The notes: generated from the letters alone by a model not told the origin. A DNA stretch of 64,000 nucleotides from Thiomicrorhabdus sp. Milos-T2 (GCF_000702325.1 NZ_KL370891.1:1631306-1695305); one strand, 5' to 3'. Numbered from the stretch's first letter, positions 8,853 to 18,290 are shown. A program made the numbers and translations.

Positions 8853-8864
8853 ACCAGGCCTGGT
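8853..8864. repeat. 12-bp iterated palindrome ACCAGGCCTGGT
   Basis: Exact copy in the aroC-to-MFS intergenic region, extended to a 16-bp palindrome (CAACCAGGCCTGGTTG). Confidence 0.85.
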
Positions 8865-8956
8865 TGTTTTAATGAACCGACTATTTTTTGTTTTTAGAAA
8901 CCTTTGCATCCTTTGCTTTCTGAAGGATTAAAGGCCCCTGTTTAATTTATTGAAAC

Positions 8957-8998
8957 AAAAAACGGAGTATGTAGGTTCACTAACATACTCCGTTTTAG
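8957..8998 (-). terminator. Terminator of aroC
   Basis: Perfect 14-bp stem, AAAACGGAGTATGT (8959-8972) with ACATACTCCGTTTT (8983-8996), loop of 10, then T residues on the minus strand. It lies 16 bases past the aroC stop. Confidence 0.85.
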
Positions 8999-9014
8999 CT
9001 CTTAGATTGAAAGA

Positions 9015-10115
9015 TTATTCACCAACGTGAGCTAAATCCATAATTGGCGGGACAACATCACCATTTTGCGCACGGTTACGCATAAAGTGATCTAACAAAA
9101 CTATCGCCATTTGCGCTTCAGCAATTGGAGTTGCTCTAATGCCCACGCATGGGTCATGACGACCTTTAGTTACCATATCTACCGCTTCACCATCAGCATT
9201 AATACTTTTACCTGGCGTCATAATACTTGAAGTTGGTTTTAACGCAATATGAGCCACAATATCTTGCCCGGTTGAAATTCCTCCTAAAATACCGCCTGAA
9301 TGGTTTGATAAAAAACCTTCTGGAGCCATTTCATCACGATGCTCAGTGCCTAACTGCCCCGCTACAGAAAAACCATCCCCAAGCTCAACCCCCTTAACCG
9401 CATTAATACTCATTAATGCATGCGCTAATTCCGCATCTAAACGATCAAAAACAGGCTCGCCTAAACCCACGGGGACATTTTTAGCCACAATAGTGATTTT
9501 AGCCCCAACAGAATTTTTCTGTTTGAGTAGGTTGTCCATATACTGGCGAATCTCTTCACTTTTTTCAGGGTTGGGACAAAAGTATTCATTGCTGTTATCA
9601 AATGGCCAGGTAACGTTCTCTACCGTAATTGGCCCAAGTTGAGAAAGATAACCTTTAACCTCAACCCCTAAGCGAGTTTTTAAATATTTTTTAGCAATGG
9701 CACCAGCAGCAACTCGCATGGCTGTTTCACGAGCGGATGAACGCCCTCCACCACGATAATCACGAAAACCATATTTTTGGGTATAGGTATAATCGGCGTG
9801 CGCTGGTCGGAAAGTTTCTGCTACTTTAGAATAATCTTTAGAACGTTGGTCTTTATTATGAATAATCATACCAATCGGCGTACCTGTGGTTTTGCCTTCA
9901 AACACGCCAGATAAAATTTGCACTTCATCATCTTCTCTACGAGCGGTAGCGTGTTTTGATGTGCCTGGTTTTCTGCGGTCAAGTTCAGCTTGAATATCGG
10001 CTTCGCAAAGTTCTAGACCTGGAGGGCAACCATCAACAATGCAACCCAATGCCAAACCATGGCTTTCGCCAAAAGTAGTGACTCTAAAATTTTGACCTAA
10101 TGTATTACCAGACAT
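9015..10115 (-). CDS. aroC: Chorismate synthase
   Basis: 366 aa, the usual size. It begins [20 protein letters not shown], containing the first chorismate synthase signature. [18 protein letters not shown] and GGISTGQDI, the other family signatures, are present. It converts 5-enolpyruvylshikimate 3-phosphate to chorismate using reduced FMN, the last common step to aromatic amino acids. Single gene with its own terminator. Confidence 0.97.
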   Translation of the reverse strand: MSGNTLGQNFRVTTFGESHGLALGCIVDGCPPGLELCEADIQAELDRRKPGTSKHATARREDDEVQILSGVFEGKTTGTPIGMIIHNKDQRSKDYSKVAETFRPAHADYTYTQKYGFRDYRGGGRSSARETAMRVAAGAIAKKYLKTRLGVEVKGYLSQLGPITVENVTWPFDNSNEYFCPNPEKSEEIRQYMDNLLKQKNSVGAKITIVAKNVPVGLGEPVFDRLDAELAHALMSINAVKGVELGDGFSVAGQLGTEHRDEMAPEGFLSNHSGGILGGISTGQDIVAHIALKPTSSIMTPGKSINADGEAVDMVTKGRHDPCVGIRATPIAEAQMAIVLLDHFMRNRAQNGDVVPPIMDLAHVGE

Positions 10116-10175
10116 AAACCGTTCTCAAATATTCGTTATAATCTGGGTATTCTATCTAAAAATCAGCTAAAAGTA

Positions 10176-10631
10176 ATGAATTCATTGAACTGGAATACCC
10201 CGCAACCGCCATTTATTTACAAACACATCGTTAGCCAAGAAGATTTAGATTTTTTGGGGCATGTAAATAACAAAAGTTATTTAGCTTGGATGGAGCAAGT
10301 CGCTTGGGCACATGCCAAGTCTGCCGGCATAACTCACGAGAAGCAGAGAGAACTCAACCGCATAATGGCTGTTTATGAAAACTGCATGCAATATAAAGCT
10401 AGTTGCTATTTAGACGATAGCCTTTTGATTGCTACCTGGATTGGCGAACAGCAAGGATGCTGTTTACGAAAACGTCATTTTCAAATTATTCGTGAACAAG
10501 ACCAAAAAACAGTTTTTACCGCAACCGCCACGTATGTCTGTATTGATTTAAAAAATCACCAACCGCGAAAAATTCCAAGCGAATTTATTGAACCCTATCA
10601 AATCAACGCTGGAAGTGCTGGCAATGCTTAG
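10176..10631 (+). CDS. Hot-dog acyl-CoA thioesterase
   Basis: 151 aa, single hot-dog domain. DFLGHVNNKSYLAWMEQVAW near residues 28-47 is the 4-hydroxybenzoyl-CoA thioesterase type signature (Asp plus GHVNN). The family hydrolyses acyl-CoA or acyl-ACP thioesters in the cytosol, and the substrate is not predictable. It is divergent from aroC with about 60 bases between them. Confidence 0.85.
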   Translation: MNSLNWNTPQPPFIYKHIVSQEDLDFLGHVNNKSYLAWMEQVAWAHAKSAGITHEKQRELNRIMAVYENCMQYKASCYLDDSLLIATWIGEQQGCCLRKRHFQIIREQDQKTVFTATATYVCIDLKNHQPRKIPSEFIEPYQINAGSAGNA

Positions 10632-10665
10632 GTATTGAAATACTTAAGTATTGAAATCCACGCAT

Positions 10666-10989
10666 TTAAAGAAATTGGTAAATCAGGTCTCCAAACCCCC
10701 AAATAAAGGTTCCACCAATTACGGTAAAATGGGCTATCCACACTTTTTTATTGTGCCATTTTGAGGGCGATAAATCGGGAATATCGGTATCATGATCGAC
10801 CTTGTCCAGGCCGATATAAAGTCGATTTAATTCAGAATGCAATAAGATATATTCTGTCACAATCGCAAGTAATACCACTAAACTCCCAAAACGGGCAAAC
10901 CACATTGGATCAATAAAAAAACCAAGTATTAGGCCTATAAAACCAAATATCCAGGCGGCTAACAAAAATAAAATACTCTTTTTAGGCAC
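10666..10989 (-). CDS. Small three-helix membrane protein, unknown function
   Basis: 107 aa with hydrophobic helices at about 5-25, 30-52 and 85-105 and a charged central loop (LDKVDHDTDIPDLSPSKWHNKK). The start codon is GTG at 10989, preceded by AAGGATAAA at good distance; no ATG is available. No family recognised. The iterated palindrome lies 22 bases upstream of the start. Confidence 0.65.
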   Translation of the reverse strand: MPKKSILFLLAAWIFGFIGLILGFFIDPMWFARFGSLVVLLAIVTEYILLHSELNRLYIGLDKVDHDTDIPDLSPSKWHNKKVWIAHFTVIGGTFIWGFGDLIYQFL

Positions 10990-11010
10990 TCTTTATCCTT
11001 TTTAAGACTT

Positions 11011-11022
11011 ACCAGGCCTGGT
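11011..11022. repeat. 12-bp iterated palindrome ACCAGGCCTGGT
   Basis: Exact copy (TACCAGGCCTGGTA, 14-bp palindrome) upstream of the 107-aa gene, close to a decayed AGGCCTTTGCAAGAGTCTC remnant of the mobile-element end at 11041-11059. Confidence 0.85.
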
Positions 11023-11094
11023 AGAAATCAAAACAACATGAGGCCTTTGCAAGAGTCTCAACATTCATCACGTATTTAATAATCAGGTAAATCA

Positions 11095-11925
11095 CTAGTT
11101 GCCTGTACGTTTTTTAATGTCTTCAAACGCAGCATTAATGTCCTGCATTTTTTCCGTTGCCGCTTTGATTTCAGCATCATCCATTCCTTTTCCGTGCATA
11201 AAATCGGGATGATGCTCTTTAACCATTTTGCGATAAGCCTTTTTAATATGAGAAAAATCATCCGACTCTTTACATCCCAAAATAGCATACGGATCTTTTG
11301 CCATTTCCGGCTTGGAATAGCTAGAACCGCCTTGCCCGTTCACCTGGTCAATTAACTGTTGAACTTGTTCATCATTGAAATTCATTAAGCGACCTATTTC
11401 AAAAATAAGTTGCAAGGTGTTATCAGATAAACCGTCTAATGAAGCAAAGCTAATCATTTGCATTAAAGCGCCTGCGCGCACTTCAACACCAGATTCGCTT
11501 AATGTTTGGCAATAATAAGAGGTTGGATTTTGATCTTTTTTGGCTCTATTCGCTAATGCAAAAAGACGCTTCTTAGCCGATGCAACAACAACATCGGGTA
11601 AACCTGCTGACTTCATTGCATGCGCCATAGACTTAATGGTGTCGCTCATAAACTCAATTTCAAGCTCACTGATTTTGCCATCGCTTTTGGCGATTTTTGC
11701 CATTAACGCAATAATTTCTTCAGGTACACTCATGCGAGTTTTGGCGTATTGATTACTGGTAAAATTTTTATAAGCTTCATCAAAACTTTCGCTATGTTTT
11801 ACGGATTTATAAGCATCCACGCCAATATCTACCGTTTTGCGCGTGCCTTTAAACAACAGAGCAATCAGTTGAATAAAAAGCCCTAAAACAATTAATACAA
11901 AATACTTTAAATAACGCAAAATCAT
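11095..11925 (-). CDS. djlA: DjlA-like membrane co-chaperone (TerB plus J domain)
   Basis: 276 aa. There is one N-terminal membrane helix (about 5-26), a central TerB/DjlA helical domain (about 60-185, with IAKSDGKISELE), then a Gly/Ser linker and a C-terminal J domain (about 208-272). The J domain carries the HPD triad in EHHPDFMHG needed to stimulate DnaK ATPase. This is the order and length of E. coli DjlA. It acts at the inner membrane with DnaK. Confidence 0.85.
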   Translation of the reverse strand: MILRYLKYFVLIVLGLFIQLIALLFKGTRKTVDIGVDAYKSVKHSESFDEAYKNFTSNQYAKTRMSVPEEIIALMAKIAKSDGKISELEIEFMSDTIKSMAHAMKSAGLPDVVVASAKKRLFALANRAKKDQNPTSYYCQTLSESGVEVRAGALMQMISFASLDGLSDNTLQLIFEIGRLMNFNDEQVQQLIDQVNGQGGSSYSKPEMAKDPYAILGCKESDDFSHIKKAYRKMVKEHHPDFMHGKGMDDAEIKAATEKMQDINAAFEDIKKRTGN

Positions 11926-12262
11926 GCACCTTAATCAAACAAGAGCTTTATAAAAGCGGGTTAAACGAATAAATATTTAATTATTCATCACCCTATCCAT
12001 TCAAAGTGAAGCTTAGGGGATGAACAATTTTAACAAGAAGATAGATTGTACCGAGAAGAGAGTGTTTTACAACGTTGATTAAGAAAACAAGATGTAAATA
12101 GTTGACGCCATAGGAACAAAGAGCCAATTAAAAATTGCCAGTAGCTATTATCAATACCTATTTACTAATATGTGAGAGCTTAGATTAAATCAGATAGCAC
12201 AGAAGTTGAGAAGCCTTTTTAAATACTATACTTTGCCTTAACTTTTGTCACACAGGCTTCCC

Positions 12263-12419
12263 GTTACTTTTTGCAGTTTGGCAAAAAGTAACCAAAAAAC
12301 AAACCCCACTCCATAAATGGGCAAGTTCTAAGCTTGTGAACTGAAAACGCTGAACTCGCTTCGCTCAAACAGCAGCGTTTCTTTAACGTTCACTACACTA
12401 AGAACCTTGCACCATTTAT
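12263..12419. repeat. Compound hairpin repeat (GTTACTTTTTGC type)
   Basis: First hairpin: GTTACTTTTTGC (12263-12274), loop AGTTTG, GCAAAAAGTAAC (12281-12292), a perfect 12-bp stem. Second: a long imperfect cruciform at about 12314-12419 with nested arms ATAAATGG/CCATTTAT, GCAAGTTCT/AGAACCTTGC, GTGAAC/GTTCAC and AAACGCTG/CAGCGTTT around CGCTTCGC. The GTTACTTTTTGC hairpin is of a kind seen as dispersed repeats in many proteobacteria. Confidence 0.6.
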
Positions 12420-12538
12420 TACAAGGGGACTTAAGGCGTTTGTCCAAGCTTCAATATTAAGCATCATAAAATGAAAAATAATTCTAATCTTATTATGCTT
12501 TGTTATTAAATTAGAATCGTAATTAACTGTTATCCTTT

Positions 12539-12550
12539 ACCAGGCCTGGT
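12539..12550. repeat. 12-bp iterated palindrome ACCAGGCCTGGT
   Basis: Exact copy, 33 bases past the stop of the carbonic anhydrase gene. Confidence 0.85.
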
Positions 12551-12582
12551 TAATTATTTAATTGGCTGTGTATATAAAAAAA

Positions 12583-13557
12583 CTAATAAAACTCATATAG
12601 AGAAGGTTCTTGAAGTTGCTCAGCCCAAGACTTTAACATGGCACGAGAATTAACCGGTTGAGTGGGTCTGGCGTTTTCACCCAAAACTTCATTCATTGCT
12701 TCAAGTTGCTCTGCTGAAGCTTCAATAGGGTGTTTAAACACCATCCAATACACCCCTTCTGAGCAAGGAGGAGTCGTAAGTGAGCCACTATACTTGTAAA
12801 ATTCAGTATTTCCTGGAAAAAACATTACCGGATTTAAACTCGCATTACGATGAATTTCTTGTTTCCCAATGGTTTTAGGTAAGTTATCTAATAACGTTTG
12901 AACTTGAGGATTTTCTTCACCTTCTTGAAATATCACCCCTATAACGGCTAAGTTACCATCGCCATCTTTATGCACTAAATGTGCTTCCATTGGGTAATTG
13001 AAGCCCTCTTTTTTGTGTTCACTAGGCGTATGAAAGTGAAACTGCAATAACTCATAACGATGCCCACCCACTTTAATGTAACTCCCTAGCGGGTAATTAA
13101 CTTGCAAGGTATGACCATTGTTTACAATTTTAAGAGGCACATCGCGGTAATGAATATCTAACTGTGGTAAACCCGTCGTACCCACCGCCGCTTTATCACG
13201 TAAATCAATTGGAGATTGGTTTTTACCAATCTTACAACTAATATTTTCTGGCGCTAAATCACCCCAATGCCTTGGGCCACCTTCTCCAGTGTAACCCCAA
13301 TGAACAGCGTGGTGCTCTTTTTCCATATCGTGCTTAGCAGTGTTCTGAGTCTCTTTGTTATGCGATTGAGCAGGCTCTGCTTTTGGCGAATGAGAAGTTG
13401 AATGAGAGCCATCATGACTACCTGTTTTAGCTTTAAGCTCTGCACCCAAGTCAACCAGGGGTGCATGTGATTTTTCTGTTCCGTGTGATTCAGATAAAAC
13501 TTGTGTTGAACTTAAACTTAAAGCGATAAGTAAGGTTTTTAAAGCTAACTTTTTCAT
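12583..13557 (-). CDS. Secreted alpha-carbonic anhydrase with His-rich linker
   Basis: 324 aa. A signal peptide (MKKLALKTLLIALSLSSTQV, cleavage after about 23) precedes a linker (25-86) with ten histidines, then an alpha-carbonic anhydrase domain from HWGYTGEGGPRHWG. Zinc ligands are H174, H176 and H193 (FHFHTPSEH and EAHLVH), and the threonine gate is in SLTTPPCSEGVYW. It interconverts CO2 and bicarbonate in the periplasm, fitting an autotroph that imports bicarbonate. The start at ATG 13557 has TTGGAG 8 bases upstream; a TTG at 13569 inside that site is not used here. Confidence 0.92.
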   Translation of the reverse strand: MKKLALKTLLIALSLSSTQVLSESHGTEKSHAPLVDLGAELKAKTGSHDGSHSTSHSPKAEPAQSHNKETQNTAKHDMEKEHHAVHWGYTGEGGPRHWGDLAPENISCKIGKNQSPIDLRDKAAVGTTGLPQLDIHYRDVPLKIVNNGHTLQVNYPLGSYIKVGGHRYELLQFHFHTPSEHKKEGFNYPMEAHLVHKDGDGNLAVIGVIFQEGEENPQVQTLLDNLPKTIGKQEIHRNASLNPVMFFPGNTEFYKYSGSLTTPPCSEGVYWMVFKHPIEASAEQLEAMNEVLGENARPTQPVNSRAMLKSWAEQLQEPSLYEFY

Positions 13558-13582
13558 TGATGACTCCAAAGAAAGTATGTAT

Positions 13583-13741
13583 GAGACCTTTGCACGAGAG
13601 TATGCGCGAGTAAAAATGGTTAAAACTCACCTGATTTTTGTTGAAAACCTTGTGAATAGCTAGCTATTCCCTACGCTTTCCGCCTCAATCAGGCAAATTT
13701 TCTCTCATTTTTCTTTCGCACCTATCTCATACAAAGGTCTC
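13583..13741 (+). mobile_element. MITE copy A (159 bp)
   Basis: Ends GAGACCTTTGCACGAGA and its complement, centre GAATAGCTAGCTATTC. Short form. Flanks TGTAT/CATAT do not match, so no clear target duplication remains. It sits directly upstream of the carbonic anhydrase gene. Confidence 0.85.
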
Positions 13742-13806
13742 CATATCATAAAACTGACAATTTTTTTACACATTTATGTTTAAAAAACTTTAAAAGCAAT
13801 AAATCT

Positions 13807-13818
13807 GCCAGGCCTGGT
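13807..13818. repeat. Iterated palindrome, one-base variant
   Basis: GCCAGGCCTGGT; the central 10 bases match exactly. It lies downstream of prmB. Confidence 0.7.
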
Positions 13819-13848
13819 AAAGCTTACTGCTATTAAAGTTAAAACATT

Positions 13849-14778
13849 CTAAAGTTGGGCATCTAAAACATCTTGAAACATTTCTAGCTCTGATTTTTGG
13901 ATAGCAAAAACCCCTTCTCCGCCATGTTCAAATTCAAACCAGTAAAGAGGTAATTCTGGATAAGTTTGTTCTACAAAATATTGCGAAACTCCAACCTCAA
14001 CAATCAACACACCATCATCTTTTAAATATTTAGGGGCTTCGGCTAATATTTTGCGAACCAAGTCTAAACCATCATGCCCTGCGGCTAAGCCTAAAGCCGG
14101 CTCTTGTTTAAACTCTTCAGGTAAGGCATTCATTTCAATTTCATCCACATAAGGAGGGTTTGAAACAATCAAATCATATTGTTTGCCTTGTAAGCTCGAA
14201 TACAAATCCGATTCTATGGCATGCGCAAATTCATTTAAGCCAAATTGGTCAATATTTTGTTGCGCTACGTCCAAAGCTTCTGGCGAAATATCAACTAAAT
14301 CTACCTCTGCATTAGGAAACGCCTTTAAAGAAGCTATGCCAATACAACCACTTCCCGTACAAAGGTCTAAAACATGAGTAACCGTTTCTGGATTTTCTAT
14401 CCAAGGGAAATAATTTTGTGCAATCAATTCTGCAATGGGTGAGCGTGGCACAAGTGTATTTTCATTAACAATAAAACGTAGTCCAGAGAACCAAGCTTCA
14501 CCGGTTAAATAGGCGGCCGGTTTACGGGTTTCAATTCGGCGTTGAAACAACTCACTCACTTTCTGCTTTTCTGGCTGAGTTAATTTGGCCTGCCAGTACC
14601 TTTCAGGCACATCTTGAGGTAGTTGCAAAGCAAAAAACACCAGCACTTTAGCCTCATCAAAAGCGTTATCGGTACCATGACCAAAAAATAAATTCGCTTG
14701 TTTAAAGAGACTGCCGCCCCAACGAATAAAATCGGTAACGTTCTCTAAACCTTCATGCTGATAGTTAATATTGGTCAT
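13849..14778 (-). CDS. prmB: Ribosomal protein L3 glutamine methyltransferase PrmB
   Basis: 309 aa SAM-dependent methyltransferase. Motif I is LDLCTGSGCIGIA. The glutamine-methylating NPPY motif is in SNPPYVDEIEMNALPEEF, followed by EPALGLAAGHDGLDLVRKIL, wording characteristic of PrmB rather than of the release-factor enzyme PrmC. It methylates Gln of ribosomal protein L3 during 50S assembly. The mog gene lies behind it on the same strand, separated by 75 bases and a mini MITE remnant. Confidence 0.92.
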   Translation of the reverse strand: MTNINYQHEGLENVTDFIRWGGSLFKQANLFFGHGTDNAFDEAKVLVFFALQLPQDVPERYWQAKLTQPEKQKVSELFQRRIETRKPAAYLTGEAWFSGLRFIVNENTLVPRSPIAELIAQNYFPWIENPETVTHVLDLCTGSGCIGIASLKAFPNAEVDLVDISPEALDVAQQNIDQFGLNEFAHAIESDLYSSLQGKQYDLIVSNPPYVDEIEMNALPEEFKQEPALGLAAGHDGLDLVRKILAEAPKYLKDDGVLIVEVGVSQYFVEQTYPELPLYWFEFEHGGEGVFAIQKSELEMFQDVLDAQL

Positions 14779-14800
14779 CGTAGCGAGCCTTTTTAATTAA

Positions 14801-14833
14801 GAGACCTTTGCACTATGGGCATGCAAAGCTCTC
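14801..14833. mobile_element. 33-bp minimal MITE remnant
   Basis: GAGACCTTTGCA and TGCAAAGCTCTC back to back around 9 bases: both element ends with the interior lost. No target duplication visible. Confidence 0.6.
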
Positions 14834-14853
14834 AAAAACTTTTTTGTAAATTT

Positions 14854-15408
14854 TTAAGCGTTTGGTTTTTTAGCGTGTTTTGGTCTAAAACCTTTAACAA
14901 AACTATCGTCAGTTTCTAGATATGGCCCTTCTATCAAATCCACACAATAAGGAACCGCAGGAAAAACGGCTTCTAAACATTCACCTATTGCTGAAGGTTT
15001 TCCAGGAAGGTTAATAATTAAGCAACTTCCTCTAGTACCCGCAATTTGACGTGACAAAATTGCTGTCGGCACATACTTTAGAGAAACCGCACGCATTTGC
15101 TCAGCAAAGCCATCTAAAATTTTATCGCAAACATTTGCGGTAGCCTCAGGGGTTACATCGCGCTTAGCAGGCCCGGTGCCTCCGGTTGTTAAAATAAGCC
15201 CACATCCCTGATTATCAATCATGTCAATTAAGGTTTGTTCAATCAATGTTTGCTCGTCTTCAATCACCTTAGCGACGGCTGTCCACTCATTGGTTAAAGC
15301 TTTAGAAATCCACTCTTGCATAGCTGGGCCGCCCAAGTCTTCATACTCTCCACGACTAGCACGATCAGATACGGTTACAAACCCAATTTTAATTTCACTT
15401 TTTTGCAT
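14854..15408 (-). CDS. mog: Molybdopterin adenylyltransferase (Mog)
   Basis: 184 aa of the MoaB/Mog fold. GFVTVSDRASRGEYEDLGGP starts near residue 9, the TTGGTGPAKRDVTPEA loop binds molybdopterin, and NLPGKPSAIGECLEAVFPAVPYCVDLIEG is the C-terminal signature of Mog. It adenylates molybdopterin for molybdenum insertion. No other molybdenum cofactor genes are in the window. Divergent from lon, with about 80 bases between starts. Confidence 0.92.
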   Translation of the reverse strand: MQKSEIKIGFVTVSDRASRGEYEDLGGPAMQEWISKALTNEWTAVAKVIEDEQTLIEQTLIDMIDNQGCGLILTTGGTGPAKRDVTPEATANVCDKILDGFAEQMRAVSLKYVPTAILSRQIAGTRGSCLIINLPGKPSAIGECLEAVFPAVPYCVDLIEGPYLETDDSFVKGFRPKHAKKPNA

Positions 15409-15416
15409 CTTCTACT

Positions 15417-15448
15417 CTTGAATCTATTAATTTATGTCCGCATATAAT
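15417..15448 (+). promoter_or_regulatory. Putative heat-shock (sigma-32 type) promoter of lon
   Basis: CTTGAA (15417-15422), 15-base spacer, CCGCATAT (15438-15445): one mismatch to the CCCCATNT -10 element of sigma-32 promoters. A vegetative -10 TATAAT (15443-15448) overlaps it, with TTGAAT 19 bases upstream. It ends about 40 bases before the lon start. Confidence 0.45.
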
Positions 15449-15489
15449 ACCGTATTCTTACAAATATTTAGACGATACCTAAAAAAAAT

Positions 15490-18216
15490 ATGACCGATAA
15501 AACCAATAACAATGACTTGCCAGAAATTGAACAAACCGCAGCTCAAGTAACTGAAAATGAATTAAGCGAAACTTTACAAGTTGCCGATTACGGCGAAGCT
15601 AAGGATATTGTTTTAGCTGATGATATTGATGAAGATGAAGAGCCTGATTTAAATGACATCGACACTTCAAACCACATTCAAGAAAATGTCGATACCGACC
15701 AAATAAAAATTGAAGTCAATGAAGCGCTTGCTCAAAAGTTAATTGATACCGCTAATGCCATACTTGAGGGCGAACATATTGAGGCAAATCCGGGGAGTAT
15801 TTTTGGGCATTTAGCTAAACCTGAACTCACTATTCCCAAGGAGATTTTTCTGCTTCCGGTTAAGGAACGTCCATTTTTTCCAGGTCAACAGCTTCCTGTA
15901 TTGCTCAATAAAGAGAATTGGGAAGAAACCTATGAAGCCATTAAAGCTCGCAAATGCAAATACATCGGGATTATCTTTGTCAACACAGAAAATCACGAAA
16001 AAGCACTGACTACCGATTTTACTCAAATGGGTACCTTAGTCAAAATTCACGACCCTAAAGTCAAAGAAGACTATATTCAACTCATCGCTGAAGGGATTCA
16101 ACGTTTTGAAATAAACAATTGGATTTCAGACAAAGCGCCTTATCGAGCGGGAGTCAATTATCCAAAAGACATTATTGACGGTTCAGAGCAAGAGTTAAAA
16201 GCTTATGGTTTAGCCATCATGAATGCCTTTAGAGAGCTGCTACCTCTAAACCCACTGTATAGCGAAGAATTAAAATATTTTTTAAACAGATACAGCGCCA
16301 GTGAGCCGTCTCAACTGGCTGACTTTGCTGCAAGCTTAACCACCGCTGAAAATGACAAACTACAAGATATATTAGAAACACTCAACCTGTCTGAAAGAAT
16401 GGAAAAGGTGTTGGCGCTCTTTAAACAAGAGATTGAAGTCACTAAATTACAATTCAATATACGTGAGCGTGTTGAAGAAAATCTCTCGGATCATCAGCGT
16501 GAATTCTTTTTACGTCAACAACTTAATGAGATTCAAAAAGAACTTGGAATGGTTAAGGATGACCAAACCTTAGATAGTGATCGTTTTAGAGAGCGTATTG
16601 AAAAACTGACGCTTTCTGAAGAAGCCACCAAAAAAGCGGAAGAAGAACTCAGTAAATTAAGTCTACTTGACCCTCAGTCACCTGAATATAATGTGGCACG
16701 AAATTGGTTAGATTGGTTAACCCAATTACCATGGGGTAAATATAGCGAAGATTTACTCGACCTTAAGCGTGCTAAAAAGGTGCTTGATAAAGGTCATGAT
16801 GGTTTAGAAGATGTTAAAGACCGAATTTTAGAGTTTTTAGCCGTAGGCGCACTTAAAGGTGAAGTGTCTGGCTCCATTATCTGTTTAGTTGGGCCTCCAG
16901 GTGTTGGTAAAACCTCTATTGGCCACTCGATTGCAGAATCTTTAGGGCGTAAGTTCTACCGTTTCTCTGTTGGAGGAATGCGTGATGAAGCAGAGATTAA
17001 AGGTCATAGACGCACTTACATTGGTGCGATGCCGGGCAAGTTTGTACAAGCATTAAAAGATTGCGAAACCGCTAACCCGGTTATTATGCTTGATGAAATT
17101 GACAAAATTGGAGCCTCTTTTCAAGGCGACCCTGCATCCGCCTTATTAGAGGTGTTAGACCCTGAACAAAATCATGAATTTATGGACCACTTCATGGACG
17201 TTCGCTTTGACTTATCTAAAGCGTTGTTTGTGTGCACCGCTAATACCTTAGATACCATTCCTGGCCCACTTCTAGATCGAATGGAAGTAATTCGTCTATC
17301 AGGCTATATCACTGAAGAGAAAATCAAAATTGCCAAACATCATCTCTGGCCAGCTCTACTAGCTGAATCGGGTTTAACCAGAGAACAAGTACAAATTACC
17401 CCTGCAACCATTCGCCATGTCATTGAAGGTTATGCTCGAGAATCTGGTGTACGTAACTTAAAAAAACAGTTAGCTAAATTAGTTAGAAAACTGGCCTTAA
17501 AGTTCGTAACAACCGATTTAAACAGTACTAAAATCCACGTCAATGAACTTGAAGAGATGCTAGGACAACCTCGCTTTACACCCGAAAAAATCAATCAACA
17601 AGTTGGAACGGTTACCGGTCTAGCATGGACATCAATGGGTGGTGCAACTTTAACGATAGAGGCTAGCCGAGTCCATACTTTAAACAGGGGGTTTAAGCTT
17701 TCGGGTCAACTTGGAGAGGTCATGCAAGAATCGGCGGGAATTGCTTACAGTTTTATCTCTTCTAATTTAGATAAATATAAAGCTGATCCTGAATTTTTTG
17801 ATAAAGCCTTTGTGCATTTACATGTTCCCGATGGCGCAACCCCTAAAGATGGTCCAAGTGCTGGGGTAACCATGGCAACCGCCCTGCTGTCTTTAGCAAG
17901 AGATGAAGCGATTAAAACGCCTCTAGCCATGACCGGCGAATTGAGTCTAACGGGGCAAGTTTTGCCTGTTGGAGGAATTCGTGAAAAGGTCATTGCTGCC
18001 AAACGCATTGGCATTAAAGAGTTAATTTTGCCGGAAGATAATCGTAAAGATTATCAAGAACTGCCGGATTATTTACAGGAAGGTATGACCGTAAACTTTG
18101 CAAAACATTTTGATGATGTTGCACGATTGACTTTTAACATTCGAGCGAAGTCCTTAGCGTTAAAAACGTTTCTTGCACAAAAAGCTGCTGAACAAGAAGT
18201 TAGTACTCAACATTAA
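15490..18216 (+). CDS. lon: ATP-dependent protease La (Lon)
   Basis: 908 aa, about 120 longer than E. coli Lon. An acidic, low-complexity extension (about 1-90, with DDIDEDEEPDLNDID) precedes the Lon substrate-binding domain (FLLPVKERPFFPGQQLPVLL). The AAA+ module has Walker A GPPGVGKTS at about 468. The proteolytic domain has the Ser-Lys dyad S790 (DGPSAG) and K833 (GGIREK), 43 apart as in the family. It degrades misfolded and regulatory proteins in the cytosol. The role of the acidic tail is unknown. Two palindrome variants follow the stop codon. Confidence 0.95.
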   Translation: MTDKTNNNDLPEIEQTAAQVTENELSETLQVADYGEAKDIVLADDIDEDEEPDLNDIDTSNHIQENVDTDQIKIEVNEALAQKLIDTANAILEGEHIEANPGSIFGHLAKPELTIPKEIFLLPVKERPFFPGQQLPVLLNKENWEETYEAIKARKCKYIGIIFVNTENHEKALTTDFTQMGTLVKIHDPKVKEDYIQLIAEGIQRFEINNWISDKAPYRAGVNYPKDIIDGSEQELKAYGLAIMNAFRELLPLNPLYSEELKYFLNRYSASEPSQLADFAASLTTAENDKLQDILETLNLSERMEKVLALFKQEIEVTKLQFNIRERVEENLSDHQREFFLRQQLNEIQKELGMVKDDQTLDSDRFRERIEKLTLSEEATKKAEEELSKLSLLDPQSPEYNVARNWLDWLTQLPWGKYSEDLLDLKRAKKVLDKGHDGLEDVKDRILEFLAVGALKGEVSGSIICLVGPPGVGKTSIGHSIAESLGRKFYRFSVGGMRDEAEIKGHRRTYIGAMPGKFVQALKDCETANPVIMLDEIDKIGASFQGDPASALLEVLDPEQNHEFMDHFMDVRFDLSKALFVCTANTLDTIPGPLLDRMEVIRLSGYITEEKIKIAKHHLWPALLAESGLTREQVQITPATIRHVIEGYARESGVRNLKKQLAKLVRKLALKFVTTDLNSTKIHVNELEEMLGQPRFTPEKINQQVGTVTGLAWTSMGGATLTIEASRVHTLNRGFKLSGQLGEVMQESAGIAYSFISSNLDKYKADPEFFDKAFVHLHVPDGATPKDGPSAGVTMATALLSLARDEAIKTPLAMTGELSLTGQVLPVGGIREKVIAAKRIGIKELILPEDNRKDYQELPDYLQEGMTVNFAKHFDDVARLTFNIRAKSLALKTFLAQKAAEQEVSTQH

Positions 18217-18290
18217 AAGTGGTTAATTAAGCTAATGCAGTTGGCTTGTTGTTTGACTTAAAATACCTAAAAAGTTGAAAATCCTGTTTC

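Larger units (their letters stand above)
11926..12582. other. Long intergenic region with repeats, no gene seen
   Basis: 657 bases between djlA and the carbonic anhydrase gene. The first 300 bases show nothing. After that come two strong hairpins (12263-12292 and 12314-12419) and one iterated palindrome (12539-12550). No open frame has a ribosome site. Confidence 0.6.
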
